Shown here one piece after another: positions 1 through 8,301 of a stretch of 64,000 nucleotides of DNA. This DNA comes from CAWAMR01 sp963783095 (GTDB taxonomy: Bacteria > Planctomycetota > Planctomycetia > Gemmatales > Gemmataceae): contig CAWAMR010000012.1 in NCBI GenBank assembly GCA_963783095.1, positions 310,001 to 374,000 on the forward strand. Direction: 5' to 3'. A program made the translations under genes and the position numbers. Numbering within the stretch: position 1 is the first letter of the stretch; each line of letters begins with the position of its first letter. The notes beneath the pieces were generated by a model. The model was given only the letters and a program-made list of their open reading frames with translations. It was not told the DNA's origin and searched no databases.

Positions 1-2
1 GG

Positions 3-1832
3 GACATTAGCCGAAAGCCGGAATTCTATACGATTCCTGCGAGCGGTCTGGGCGGGGAACCTCAAGCCATTGCCTTCGACCGCTCCGGCGATCGGATGTT
101 CATCGCCGCAAAAAGTGGGAACCTTTTCATCAAATCGGTGGCTTCCGGTCAGGTCCAAAAGCATTTCAGCATCGACATGCTCGGCAAGTGGATGACACCG
201 GCGACGGTTGCCGAGTTCTCACCCGACGCAACCCTTCTGGCCGCCATCTCGGGCACGGAAAATTCCATCCGCCTTTACGATACATCGACCGGGAATGAAT
301 TACGCAAGTTGCAATCTGCCCCGCTTTCCAAGTTGTTTCAGGTGCACTGGAGCGCTGATGGCCGACGGCTCGTCGGCATTAGCCGGGAGGTTCCCGATCC
401 GAAGACAAACAACCCGAAGCAACGACCGACGCGAACCATTTTCGTCTGGGATGTCGATGGCACGGAGGCGCTCGCCTCCTACACGACGGATTACCTGGTT
501 GCACGTCGATTGCATGGTAGTGCCGCACTCAACGGCGATGGAACGCTCCTGGCTTACGACGAGTCGTTTGTTGACGAAGGGATCGAGAAACCAGAAGTAT
601 CCTCGCAATCGATCCGGATCAGAGAACCGGTTTCCGGCCAAGTGGTTCGGGAAATCCCGTTGGCTGCCGGCGATACGGTAAGCATGATCCGCTTCAGCCC
701 CGATGGGCAGACACTTGCCGTTTCGTTTCGGGATAATTCGATTCGTTTGTGGAACCTTCGCACCGGCGAACCATTGTTCAATCAGCCGATCAGCGGGCCG
801 GGCACGGTTTTGTCCTTTCGTCCCGACGGCAGCCAGCTCGCCGGCGTCGATCGCGAACAGGTCAAGGTATGGGATCTTCAGGCGGGAGTGGAAGCCCTCG
901 ACTTGCGTGGCGGCCAGCCTCGAATCTCGGATCGGGGCTTTAACCCCCAGTTAGCCTGGGGTCACGACGGGCGTCGGCTTGCAATCAGCAACGATCTTGA
1001 CGACGTCAGCGTCTGGATCGCACAGGAGCAACATACCCCGGAAGGTAAAGCGCAGCTATTCGCTACCGCACTTGCGCGAGCAAATGCCTGGCACGTTCGA
1101 GGAGCTGAGGCAAGTTTGCGCTACAGCAACTCGTTCGCGCTGAACTTCCACTTGAACCAGTTAGCGGGGAAAGAAATCCAGGATGAACTGGAATTGACCG
1201 TGTTGCGAGACATTTACATTCAGCTCGGGGATTTGGCCAAAGCCCAAGGAATCTGGAGGAAATTATCTGAGATGGAGTGTCGTATCGATCCGGAAATCGG
1301 CAGTCGATTCTGTATCCTTTCGCTCAGTACTCGAGATATTTCGGCATATCAAACGATGGCGAAGAAGGTTCGCGAAGATTTTGGCCGGCTTCCTCCGAGC
1401 GGGAAAACTTTTGTCGGCCTGGCCCTGGTCCTTTCCCCAGAGAATGCGCTTTCAGTGGATGAACTGAATCAGATGACAGCGCTCAAAGATACTTGGCCGC
1501 AACGAGTTTATTGGAATCAACTGATTGGCGGGTTGGCGTATTATCGATCCGGACGCTACCAGGATGCAGCGACTTTCCTCGAAAAGGCGGCAGCGAAGCA
1601 TCCGAAGATTCAGAATGAGGCCTTGCAAGACCTGGTTTTGGCGATGACCTATCAACGGCTCCAGCGCCGTGCCGAGGCCATTCAATGTTGGGAACGCGGA
1701 CAAAAAGTGCTGGCGGAAGTTCGCGGCAGCTTTCGGCCGAATACCGTGAGACGAACACCGTCTCAGTGGGAGTGGTGGGAATGGGCTGCAGTACAATTGT
1801 TGGAGCGCGAGGCCGCAGAGCTTTTTAGATAG
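3..1832 (+). CDS. WD40-repeat protein with C-terminal TPR-like region (5' partial)
   Basis: The reading frame is open from the first bases of the window, so the true start lies upstream. The protein carries successive WD40-type blades: FSPDATLLAAI...IRLYDTSTG, WSADGRRLVGI...FVWDVDG, RFSPDGQTLAVSF...IRLWNLRTG, SFRPDGSQLAGV...VKVWDLQAG and GHDGRRLAIS...VSVWI. The last third is helical with a TPR-like stretch (GGLAYYRSGRYQDAATFLEK). Proteins of this build are common in planctomycetes, often as the C-terminal part of large WD40 proteins or serine/threonine kinases; whether a kinase domain precedes it cannot be seen here. A scaffold or sensor role is inference. The gene ends at a TAG in ELFR-stop. 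Confidence 0.85.
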   Translation, partial: DISRKPEFYTIPASGLGGEPQAIAFDRSGDRMFIAAKSGNLFIKSVASGQVQKHFSIDMLGKWMTPATVAEFSPDATLLAAISGTENSIRLYDTSTGNELRKLQSAPLSKLFQVHWSADGRRLVGISREVPDPKTNNPKQRPTRTIFVWDVDGTEALASYTTDYLVARRLHGSAALNGDGTLLAYDESFVDEGIEKPEVSSQSIRIREPVSGQVVREIPLAAGDTVSMIRFSPDGQTLAVSFRDNSIRLWNLRTGEPLFNQPISGPGTVLSFRPDGSQLAGVDREQVKVWDLQAGVEALDLRGGQPRISDRGFNPQLAWGHDGRRLAISNDLDDVSVWIAQEQHTPEGKAQLFATALARANAWHVRGAEASLRYSNSFALNFHLNQLAGKEIQDELELTVLRDIYIQLGDLAKAQGIWRKLSEMECRIDPEIGSRFCILSLSTRDISAYQTMAKKVREDFGRLPPSGKTFVGLALVLSPENALSVDELNQMTALKDTWPQRVYWNQLIGGLAYYRSGRYQDAATFLEKAAAKHPKIQNEALQDLVLAMTYQRLQRRAEAIQCWERGQKVLAEVRGSFRPNTVRRTPSQWEWWEWAAVQLLEREAAELFR

Positions 1833-1912
1833 CGCGCCAGAGGACAGAAGACAGAGGACAGTCAGCGTCACGTGATCGACGATTCCGGCTTGGGCTGCTT
1901 CACCCCGGTCGT

Positions 1913-2140
1913 TCATGGTTGGTGCTCGTTATGACGTTCCGCGATGTCAGTCTCGCCCGTGTCAAAGCGCTCACCTAGAATGGCGTAGATATCCGCCAAG
2001 CCAGGTGTCATCGCCGGATTGCTTGGCGTCGTCGGCACAACCTTCATCTGGACTTCAACCTCCTGCCCCTCGGCCACGCCGGGGTCATCGTCCAACTCGA
2101 TGGTCCTGCCGTGGACCTTCCCGTGCATTATTTTGGTCAT
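1913..2140 (-). CDS. Antitoxin-like small protein (DUF104/AF2212-like), copy 2
   Basis: A 75-residue protein of the form MHGKVHGRTIELDDDPGVAEGQEVEV, which resembles the short beta-rich N-terminal domain of DUF104/AF2212-like putative antitoxins. The C-terminal half (LADIYAILGERF...) is shared with the upstream neighbour, and both end in AERHNEHQP. It lies 15 nt downstream of that paralogue on the same strand, so the two probably form one transcript. ATG at 2140 follows AGGA; a second ATG five codons in is an alternative start. No PIN or RelE-type toxin gene lies next to the pair, so an antitoxin role is only a family-based guess. Confidence 0.7.
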   Translation of the reverse strand: MTKIMHGKVHGRTIELDDDPGVAEGQEVEVQMKVVPTTPSNPAMTPGLADIYAILGERFDTGETDIAERHNEHQP

Positions 2141-2155
2141 GCGTGTCCTACATCT

Positions 2156-2365
2156 TTAAGGTTGATGTTCGTTGTGACGCTCGGCAAGGTCGTGTTCACC
2201 CGAACGGTGACGCCTGCCGAGGATTTCGTAAACATCGTCCAGGGTCGGCACTTTGGGCGTTTCTTTGATCTGGCGAACGTCGATCTCGACTTCGCACGAA
2301 TCGGGGAACTCGACCTTTTCGGTCGGGCGAAACACCCCGTTCTCAAAAATTGCTCGAATGGTCAT
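2156..2365 (-). CDS. Antitoxin-like small protein (DUF104/AF2212-like), copy 1
   Basis: A 69-residue protein beginning MTIRAIFENGVFRPTEKVEF, a good match to the AF2212/DUF104 pattern (a beta-strand domain with ENGVF-x-P). The ATG at 2365 has a strong AGGAGG seven bases upstream, which argues against the longer reading that begins further out. The tail LDDVYEILGRRHRSGEHDLAERHNEHQP-like region matches the next gene downstream; the last nine residues are identical although six of nine codons differ. Family members sit beside PIN-domain toxins, but none is visible here. Function is therefore unproven. Confidence 0.75.
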   Translation of the reverse strand: MTIRAIFENGVFRPTEKVEFPDSCEVEIDVRQIKETPKVPTLDDVYEILGRRHRSGEHDLAERHNEHQP

Positions 2366-2507
2366 GGTCGATCCTCCTTTGCCTTCATTGTCCCCTTGTA
2401 TTTTTCCACTACCAGTGCTTTTTATCATTATTGACCGCACGCTGTATAAAATGCAAATTGAGCACTTGATATTCGTTTGTTCTCTGTTCTAACCCCCAAG
2501 ATACCAC

Positions 2508-3710
2508 ATGACCCGTTGCTTTGTCCTCATTCTAGTTTGTTCTTCTGGAATTATCGCTGCGGAGCCTCCCTTGAGGAAGCCCGTTGTTTTGACCGATGAT
2601 GCAGAGGCGATTCACCGGGAGGCGATCCTCGTCGATGGGCATAATGATCTGCCCTGGCAGTTTCGCACGCACAAGGACTTTTCTTTCCGGTTCATCGACA
2701 TTTCCAAAGAACAAAAAGAGATCCACACCGACATTCCTCGACTTAAACGAGGTGGCGTCGGTGCCCAGTTCTGGGCGGCTTACGTGCCCGTTGAGAGTCG
2801 AAAGGATTCCGTCAAGTTGACGCTGGAGCAAATCGACATCATCCAGCATTTCGTCAAAAGCTATCCCAACGATCTGGAAATGGCCTATACCGTCGATGAT
2901 ATCCTCCGCATTCGCAAGAAGGGGAAGATTGCTTCCCTGATCGGTGTCGAAGGCGGTCATTCCATCGACAATTCACTCGGCGTCTTGCGGCTCTACTATC
3001 AACTGGGCGTTCGTTATATGACGCTGACCCACTCGGAGACGCTCGACTGGGCAGACTCGGCGACCGACAAGCCGAAGAACAATGGCCTGTCCAAATTTGG
3101 CGAGGAAGTCGTACACGAGATGAATCTTCTGGGAATGCTGGTGGACCTGTCGCATGTTTCCGCCGACACGATGCGGCATGTGCTGCGGATAACCAAAGTA
3201 CCGGTCTTCTTTTCTCATTCGTCGTCATTCGCGCTGACCGATCATCCTCGAAATGTGCCGGACGACGTGCTGAAACTCGTAGCGAAGAACGGCGGCGTGG
3301 TAATGGTGAATTTCTATCCTGGCTTTCTGACTCCCGAAGCGTCACGTGCACTGAAGGGCATGAACGATGCGGATCGAGAATTCCGCAAGCAGTTTCCCAA
3401 GAGCGAGAAAGAACACAAGGCCGCACTCGACCAATGGCTCAAGGAGCACCCCATCCCGCCCACGAGTATCCATAACGTCGTCGATCACATCGAGCACATC
3501 ATCAAGATCGCGGGAATCGACCACGTTGGTCTGGGTTCTGATTTCGATGGAATCAACGCGGTGCCGCGACAACTGGAAGATGTGTCGACATACCCGCTCA
3601 TCACGCAAGAGTTATTGAATCGCGGCTACAAGAAAGAGCAGATCTTGAAGATCCTGGGCGGCAATGCCCTGCGCGTCATGCGCGAGGTCGAGAAGGCGGC
3701 CGGGAAGTGA
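2508..3710 (+). CDS. Secreted membrane-dipeptidase family protein (peptidase M19)
   Basis: A 400-residue protein with an N-terminal signal peptide (MTRCFVLILVCSSGIIAAEP). It belongs to the M19 renal dipeptidase family, zinc enzymes that cleave dipeptides, including some with a D-residue. The zinc-site motifs are all present in order: DGHNDLPW (His-x-Asp), GVEGGHS (bridging Glu), VDLSHVS (His) and FFSHSSS (His), followed by DHVGLGSDFDG. Length fits the family. It stands alone on the plus strand with the antitoxin-like pair divergent to it; no clear ribosome binding site is seen before the ATG at 2508. Export to the periplasm is inferred from the leader. Confidence 0.93.
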   Translation: MTRCFVLILVCSSGIIAAEPPLRKPVVLTDDAEAIHREAILVDGHNDLPWQFRTHKDFSFRFIDISKEQKEIHTDIPRLKRGGVGAQFWAAYVPVESRKDSVKLTLEQIDIIQHFVKSYPNDLEMAYTVDDILRIRKKGKIASLIGVEGGHSIDNSLGVLRLYYQLGVRYMTLTHSETLDWADSATDKPKNNGLSKFGEEVVHEMNLLGMLVDLSHVSADTMRHVLRITKVPVFFSHSSSFALTDHPRNVPDDVLKLVAKNGGVVMVNFYPGFLTPEASRALKGMNDADREFRKQFPKSEKEHKAALDQWLKEHPIPPTSIHNVVDHIEHIIKIAGIDHVGLGSDFDGINAVPRQLEDVSTYPLITQELLNRGYKKEQILKILGGNALRVMREVEKAAGK

Positions 3711-3866
3711 AAAATTCGCCCATCGCCCACAATTGAAAATTCACATCGGGCTCGAATCGCTCAAATCGTGTCTTGGCTTTGTTGTTTTCGTCTCCCTCAT
3801 GTTCTAGTTTTGTGCAAACCATTCTTTTAACTTGCCAATCATTACTTGAAAAATGGGGGGTGGCTC

Positions 3867-4352
3867 ATGGGAATGTCTTGCGTCGTTCGTGCGGTTCAGC
3901 CTGCCGAGGTCCAGCAGCTCGAAACCGATCCGGAGAGCATCGAACAGCTTCTCCTCACTTCACGCGATTCCGGGAACAACGTCCATCTGGAAAAATCCTG
4001 GCACGGCTTGCACTACTTGTTGACGGGTTCCGCTGCGGAAAGTGGTGGAGAACTCGGTTTTCTTCTCGAAGGCGGAACTGAGGTCGGTGAAGACCTCGGT
4101 TATGGTCCCGCACGCGCCTTTTTCCCGCAAGAAGTTCAACGACTCAGTGCAGCGCTGTCGCAAATCTCCGACGACGACCTGTGGAGCCGGTTCGATCCGG
4201 CACGGATGGAAGCGGAGGGAATCTATCCCGGCATCTGGGATGAAGAAGAAAGTGAATTGCGCGAAGAGTATCTGGGATACTACAGTGCATTGAAGTCAAT
4301 GGTGCAACAAGCAGGTAAATCGGGCAAGGCGTTGTTGGTGGCTCTAAATTGA
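3867..4352 (+). CDS. YfbM-like protein (DUF1877)
   Basis: A 161-residue cytoplasmic protein starting MGMSCVVRAV, the usual N-terminus of the YfbM/DUF1877 family. The start at 3867 is preferred over the upstream ATG at 3846 because it matches the family start and follows a G-rich stretch (GGGGGGTGG). The body has the family pattern of acidic helices (LEKSWHGLHYLLTG, WDEEESELREEYLGYY). The biochemical function of the family is unknown to me. It is followed by a convergent hairpin shared with gluQ. Confidence 0.85.
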   Translation: MGMSCVVRAVQPAEVQQLETDPESIEQLLLTSRDSGNNVHLEKSWHGLHYLLTGSAAESGGELGFLLEGGTEVGEDLGYGPARAFFPQEVQRLSAALSQISDDDLWSRFDPARMEAEGIYPGIWDEEESELREEYLGYYSALKSMVQQAGKSGKALLVALN

Positions 4353-4366
4353 TCGGTCTGCTTGCC

Positions 4367-4418
4367 AACAACTTGAGTTGAAGTCACGCGGAATGCGAGG
4401 ACTTTAACTCAAGTTGTT
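4367..4418. terminator. Hairpin between convergent genes (possible bidirectional terminator)
   Basis: Arms 4367-4385 and 4400-4418 are 19 nt with a single mismatch, separated by 14 nt. It sits between the convergent YfbM-like gene and gluQ, and the gluQ stop codon (4409-4411) lies inside the right arm. No strong T-run follows on either strand, so termination is inferred from position and stem strength. Confidence 0.6.
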
Positions 4419-5359
4419 CGATCTCGATACCCAATCTTCCTCAACAAGTCCGGCGTCAACGAAAACGGTTCCTTTGGTATTGTCTGCAAACGAAACAGCG
4501 GCAACAACTCGTTTGCAAAGACAGGTTCAGGTCGATCGATCCATCCACACGACCACGCCAATAAACCAAGCAACTTTTCAACTCTCACGCCGGAACGGTG
4601 CAAGGATGCCAGCTTGGTGTCACCGTGCCGCTTGGCCAGCCTGCGCCCATCAGGCCCGACAACCAGCGGAACATGAATGAATCGCGGCGGGCTGTAACCA
4701 AGACTCTGGTAAAGCAATAGTTGTCTGGGAGTAGAAGGAATCAGATCATCGCCTCGGACCACTTCCGTGATCCCCATCGCCGCGTCATCGACCACCACGG
4801 CCAGTTGATATGCTGGGGTGTTGGACGACTTCCAGACCACGAAATCGCCCCCGAGCATTTTCAAATCGACGGCGGTTTTTCCACAGTACCCATCCTCAAA
4901 CACTGGGGAATCATTAACCCGGAACCGCCAGCAGTAAGGTCTTTCGCCCAGCGATTCGGCATCTTTGGACAGGCGAAACGCACAAGTTCCCGGATAGACC
5001 GGTCCCTCATGCTCCAGATGCGGAGCGCTCGCGGCCTGTGCGACATCGGCGCGAGTGCAAGTGCATGGGTAAACCAGTTCCAGTTGTTTGAGATGGTCGA
5101 GGGCAACATCATATTTTGCCAGATGTTGAGTCTGGACATAAGGGCCATCGTCCCAGTCCAAACCCAGCCAGTCCAGGTCTTCGAGAATCAGTTCCACCGC
5201 ATCGGGTTTGACGCGCGGTGAATCAATGTCCTCGATACGAAGCGCGATGGAGCCGGCTTGCGAGCGCGCGGATAACCAGGCGATCAGATAGGTTCGGGCA
5301 TTGCCGACGTGCTGGGCACCGGTCGGGGATGGGGCCAGCCGGCCTCGATGCGCGGCCAT
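4409..5359 (-). CDS. gluQ: Glutamyl-Q tRNA(Asp) synthetase
   Basis: A 316-residue GluRS-like catalytic core without an anticodon-binding domain, the hallmark of GluQRS, which attaches glutamate to queuosine-34 of tRNA(Asp). Visible motifs: SPTGAQHVGNA (HIGH region), RIEDIDSPR, a zinc-site pattern YPCTCTRAD ... YPGTC near residues 98-127, and LAKRHGDTKLASL (KMSKS-like). Length matches the family. ATG at 5359 has AAGGAA upstream; a TTG one codon earlier is possible. The neighbouring membrane protein gene, as read, runs into its 5' end. Confidence 0.93.
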   Translation of the reverse strand: MAAHRGRLAPSPTGAQHVGNARTYLIAWLSARSQAGSIALRIEDIDSPRVKPDAVELILEDLDWLGLDWDDGPYVQTQHLAKYDVALDHLKQLELVYPCTCTRADVAQAASAPHLEHEGPVYPGTCAFRLSKDAESLGERPYCWRFRVNDSPVFEDGYCGKTAVDLKMLGGDFVVWKSSNTPAYQLAVVVDDAAMGITEVVRGDDLIPSTPRQLLLYQSLGYSPPRFIHVPLVVGPDGRRLAKRHGDTKLASLHRSGVRVEKLLGLLAWSCGWIDRPEPVFANELLPLFRLQTIPKEPFSLTPDLLRKIGYRDRTT

Positions 5360-6949
5360 CAACCGTTCCTTCCCGTCGGCGATATTTGTCTGGCCGGGGC
5401 CGCCATCCGTAGCTCATGGCGACAAATCCCAGTGTCCCGATTGCCAGAAGACCCCAAATCATCTGTGTGAGGTTAACGGGTCGGTCGGCTTCCGGCAACA
5501 TCCATTGACTGCACCACCAGGGTCGAAACGATCGTAACACCTCATAGCGCTCAATGGCGGCCCGACCGGTTTCCGGCATCATGCGCGGATCGATCAACGG
5601 AAACGCGAAAGTCGGTGTCGGAGCTGAAGTATAAACTTCCGCCGAGCCCTCATCCTGAAGGATTTCCATGATTTGCGCGGTCGTTGCAACAAATGGGAGA
5701 ATCTCGGCTGGAAATAGAGGGATGGTTGGATCGAGCCGAATGCCGGCGATACTTCGCGCTCCACGTAAAGCCGACGAGGATCGACGGAAAGCGCAAGCAA
5801 TTGAACCACGATGCCCAGCGTCAGAAGCGTTGCAACCATTTTCCGAGAAATTGTGCTCGCACCCAGCGGAGCAAATAGCCAGATCACTGCGAACCAGGGC
5901 GTGAGATAACGCGGCCCCCAGGCGAGATCGCCCTTGAAAAACCAAATGAAGCAGTGAAAACCGATGAAGGCCGCGCTGGAAAGTATGACCGCGGCGGCGA
6001 GTGTGCGCTGACCTTGCCTCCATAATTGACGGATACCCAACAGACTCAAAATCACCGTAGGGCAATACCAGAAGATCCCGCAGGCCGGGCTGACGCTGAA
6101 ACAGGCGATCGCCGGAACCGGACTGGAGGCGTAAACCGGCGAGTATTCCTCGATGAGTTCCTTGTGAACGACAGACTTGTCGAACGGAAATTTGAGATAG
6201 TCGTAAGCCTTTTCCACGGCAACGCCGAGCAGAAGTCCCGCGACGATGATGGCCGCGCGGAGGATGCGTTGTCGGGTCGGGGCGAGACGATTATCGTGGA
6301 GCACCAACACCACCAGGACAAAGGCCCCGGTCGGCTGCTTGCAATTGAAGGCCAGTCCCATCCACAACCCAGCTGCCACTGCGCCCACAATTTCCCGTCT
6401 CGCGCACGTGACAAACGCGGTTACCGCAGCGGCGACCACGGTCAACGAGCAAAGAATGTCGTCAAAGGTGCTGGTTCCATAAAACCAGTTCGGAGTGCAA
6501 AAGATTCCTCCCAGTCCCCAAAGAATCGCCGAACGAGGCTGGCAGCCAAGCGCTCGAAACCCGATGGAGAAAAAAATGCTGAGAAGCGCTGCGGCAAATG
6601 CGCTGGTCATCACGAAGAAGAAATGCCTTCGACCTTCGCGAACGTCCCCGGTGCCATCGGCGACGACAATGGCACCCGCTGCGAGAACACTTTGCGGAAA
6701 TCGATAGGTGGTGAAAGCGAGGTTGTCGCGTCCCGGAAGCGCAAAGCACCAAATACGGGAATCCCGCAATGCGGAATCGCCATGCTCGACGAGACTTCGA
6801 CCGACTTCAAAGCGCGTCTGGCCATCTTCAATGTCGATCCGCCCGGGGCCGGACAGCGCAACCACCGCAAATACGAAAAGACCCTGACCAAAAAGGCTCA
6901 GTGGCCAGCTAAAACGACACACGTTCGGACCCTCTTGATCGATCGACAT
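5223..6949 (-). CDS. Polytopic membrane protein, GT-C glycosyltransferase-like (frame broken)
   Basis: The N-terminal ~415 residues read from ATG 6949 and contain about eight to ten hydrophobic segments and an acidic first loop (DIEDGQTRFEVGRSLV), the arrangement seen in GT-C/PMT-like glycosyltransferases. Near 5705 the sensible reading moves to another frame (VATTAQIMEILQDEGSAEVY ... SFRPWWCSQWML, then a final hydrophobic segment IWGLLAIGTLGFVAM). That frame runs to 5223, overlapping gluQ by about 140 nt, so the true end may be nearer 5370 with a second indel. The glycosyltransferase assignment is tentative; it could be another multi-spanning membrane enzyme using a lipid-linked donor. Confidence 0.6.
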
Positions 6950-6975
6950 TCGGGAAGTTTAGCACAAAAGCCACA

Positions 6976-7060
6976 TCGTAGGGCGGGTCGAGTCTTCGAG
7001 GCCCGCCCCATACCGCGTAGTCAATCGGCGGGCCTCAAAGACTCGACCCGCCCTACGCGA
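6976..7060. repeat. Inverted repeat (31-nt arms, one mismatch)
   Basis: Arms at about 6978-7007 and 7027-7057 share GTAGGGCGGGTCGAGTCTT then C or T, then GAGGCCCGCC. The spacer is about 20 nt. It occupies the gap between the divergently transcribed membrane protein genes, so it is not a simple terminator for either. Confidence 0.85.
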
Positions 7061-7134
7061 TTTGACTCTCGCTGTCCCTGTCCTATATTTTGTCGGTCGT
7101 TTTTTCTCCCTTTGCAATCGCAGGCTTGACCGTT

Positions 7135-8298
7135 ATGGTCGAAACGATTCCAAATCCGACATCGAATGTCAGGTCTGTCGGATTTTTCCAGCAGGATTGG
7201 CCGGCCAACGTCATTTTGGCGACGTTCTTTGTCCTTACGCTGCCACTGGCAGTTCTGGCCTGGCACAACAACTCCCACATTGCGCTGTGGATGTATGTTT
7301 GGCTCTTCGGCATGACCCATTTTGTGCTGACGTTCAGCATTTATCTGAATCGGGCCAACCTCGTCCATTTCGCTTCGAGCCGGAAGAATCAGGTCTTGTT
7401 TTTCGTGCTGCCGGCCGGGCTGTTTGTGGGCATGTATCTGCTGCAAGTTCTGCAAGTTCGCGAAGCGTTTCCCCTGTTCGCGATCGGCCTCGGCGTGGTG
7501 ATCCGCTTTTTTGATTTCACCCACTTCTCCCGACAAGCATTCGGCGTGATGCAGATGTTCAAAGGTCAATCCGGGCGAATATTTCCGAAAGAATGGAAAA
7601 AGCTGGAAAACTACTATGGCTTCAGCATGACGCTGCTTCTGATGGTGACGTTTCTGGGAGGTGGGATCAATCCGTTGCTGCAAGCGGGCGGGCCGTTCAC
7701 GCTCGCGGAGATTCCGAGTTTAACCAATCCCATCGTGCCGATTTTCGTGCTCCAGTACGCAGAAATCGTTCTGCTCGTGGTCATGGGAACATTCTTGGGC
7801 CTTCTGGTTCAGCGCTATTGCCGAATGGAGCGAAAGCCGGCAGATTCGCATTTCAACAAACCTCTGGCTTACCTTATCCTGCAAACCCTCAGCGGCATGT
7901 TAGCGGTCTTCAGTTCCGTGTTGTATCTCGCCACGCTCGCTATTCATTACGTCGAATATCATGTATTGATGATTCCGCGCTGTTTTAACATTCCGCTCGA
8001 CCAAACCAGTGCAGTGGATCGTTTCTTCGGCAGGCTCCGAAAGAGTGCCGTCCGCTTTTATGCGGTCGTGCTCTTTTTCGCAGGATTGGTGACGATCTGC
8101 CTTTATCTCGGGGCCAGGGCGATGGGCATGTCCGATGTATATTCCAACGGCCCACCGAGTTACTTGCTCATCATCAGTTTATTCGATGGTCTGTTTGTAT
8201 TTCATTATCTGGTCGAATCGTTGATCTGGCGCTTCAGCGACCCCTATTTCCGCAAGAGCCTGGGAGGCTTGTATTTTGCCCCGGTGCAACGGTCATAG
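7135..8298 (+). CDS. Conserved multi-spanning membrane protein of unknown function
   Basis: A 387-residue protein with roughly ten hydrophobic segments. I do not recognise the family. Histidines and aromatic residues recur inside or next to membrane segments (MTHFVLTFSIYLNR, FDFTHFSRQAFGVMQ, LAIHYVEYHVLMIPR, GLFVFHYLVESLIWRF), a pattern that would suit a metal- or cofactor-binding membrane enzyme, but this is inference. ATG at 7135 (MVETIPNPTS) was chosen over the upstream start at 7090. It converges with the ATPase gene, the two stop codons being three bases apart. Confidence 0.8.
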   Translation: MVETIPNPTSNVRSVGFFQQDWPANVILATFFVLTLPLAVLAWHNNSHIALWMYVWLFGMTHFVLTFSIYLNRANLVHFASSRKNQVLFFVLPAGLFVGMYLLQVLQVREAFPLFAIGLGVVIRFFDFTHFSRQAFGVMQMFKGQSGRIFPKEWKKLENYYGFSMTLLLMVTFLGGGINPLLQAGGPFTLAEIPSLTNPIVPIFVLQYAEIVLLVVMGTFLGLLVQRYCRMERKPADSHFNKPLAYLILQTLSGMLAVFSSVLYLATLAIHYVEYHVLMIPRCFNIPLDQTSAVDRFFGRLRKSAVRFYAVVLFFAGLVTICLYLGARAMGMSDVYSNGPPSYLLIISLFDGLFVFHYLVESLIWRFSDPYFRKSLGGLYFAPVQRS

Positions 8299-8301
8299 CC
8301 A

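Noticed and set aside
1838..1862. Half of an iterated-word inverted repeat (AGAGGACAG words)
   Set aside because: The direct repeat is there but I found no inverse arm nearby, so it was not listed with the hairpins.
1913..2365. Complete toxin-antitoxin module
   Set aside because: Both genes are antitoxin-like; no PIN, RelE or other toxin-like frame lies on either side.
6026..7129. 367-codon frame on the plus strand opposite the GT-C-like gene
   Set aside because: Charged, low-complexity translation without a domain; the minus strand reading has clear membrane segments.
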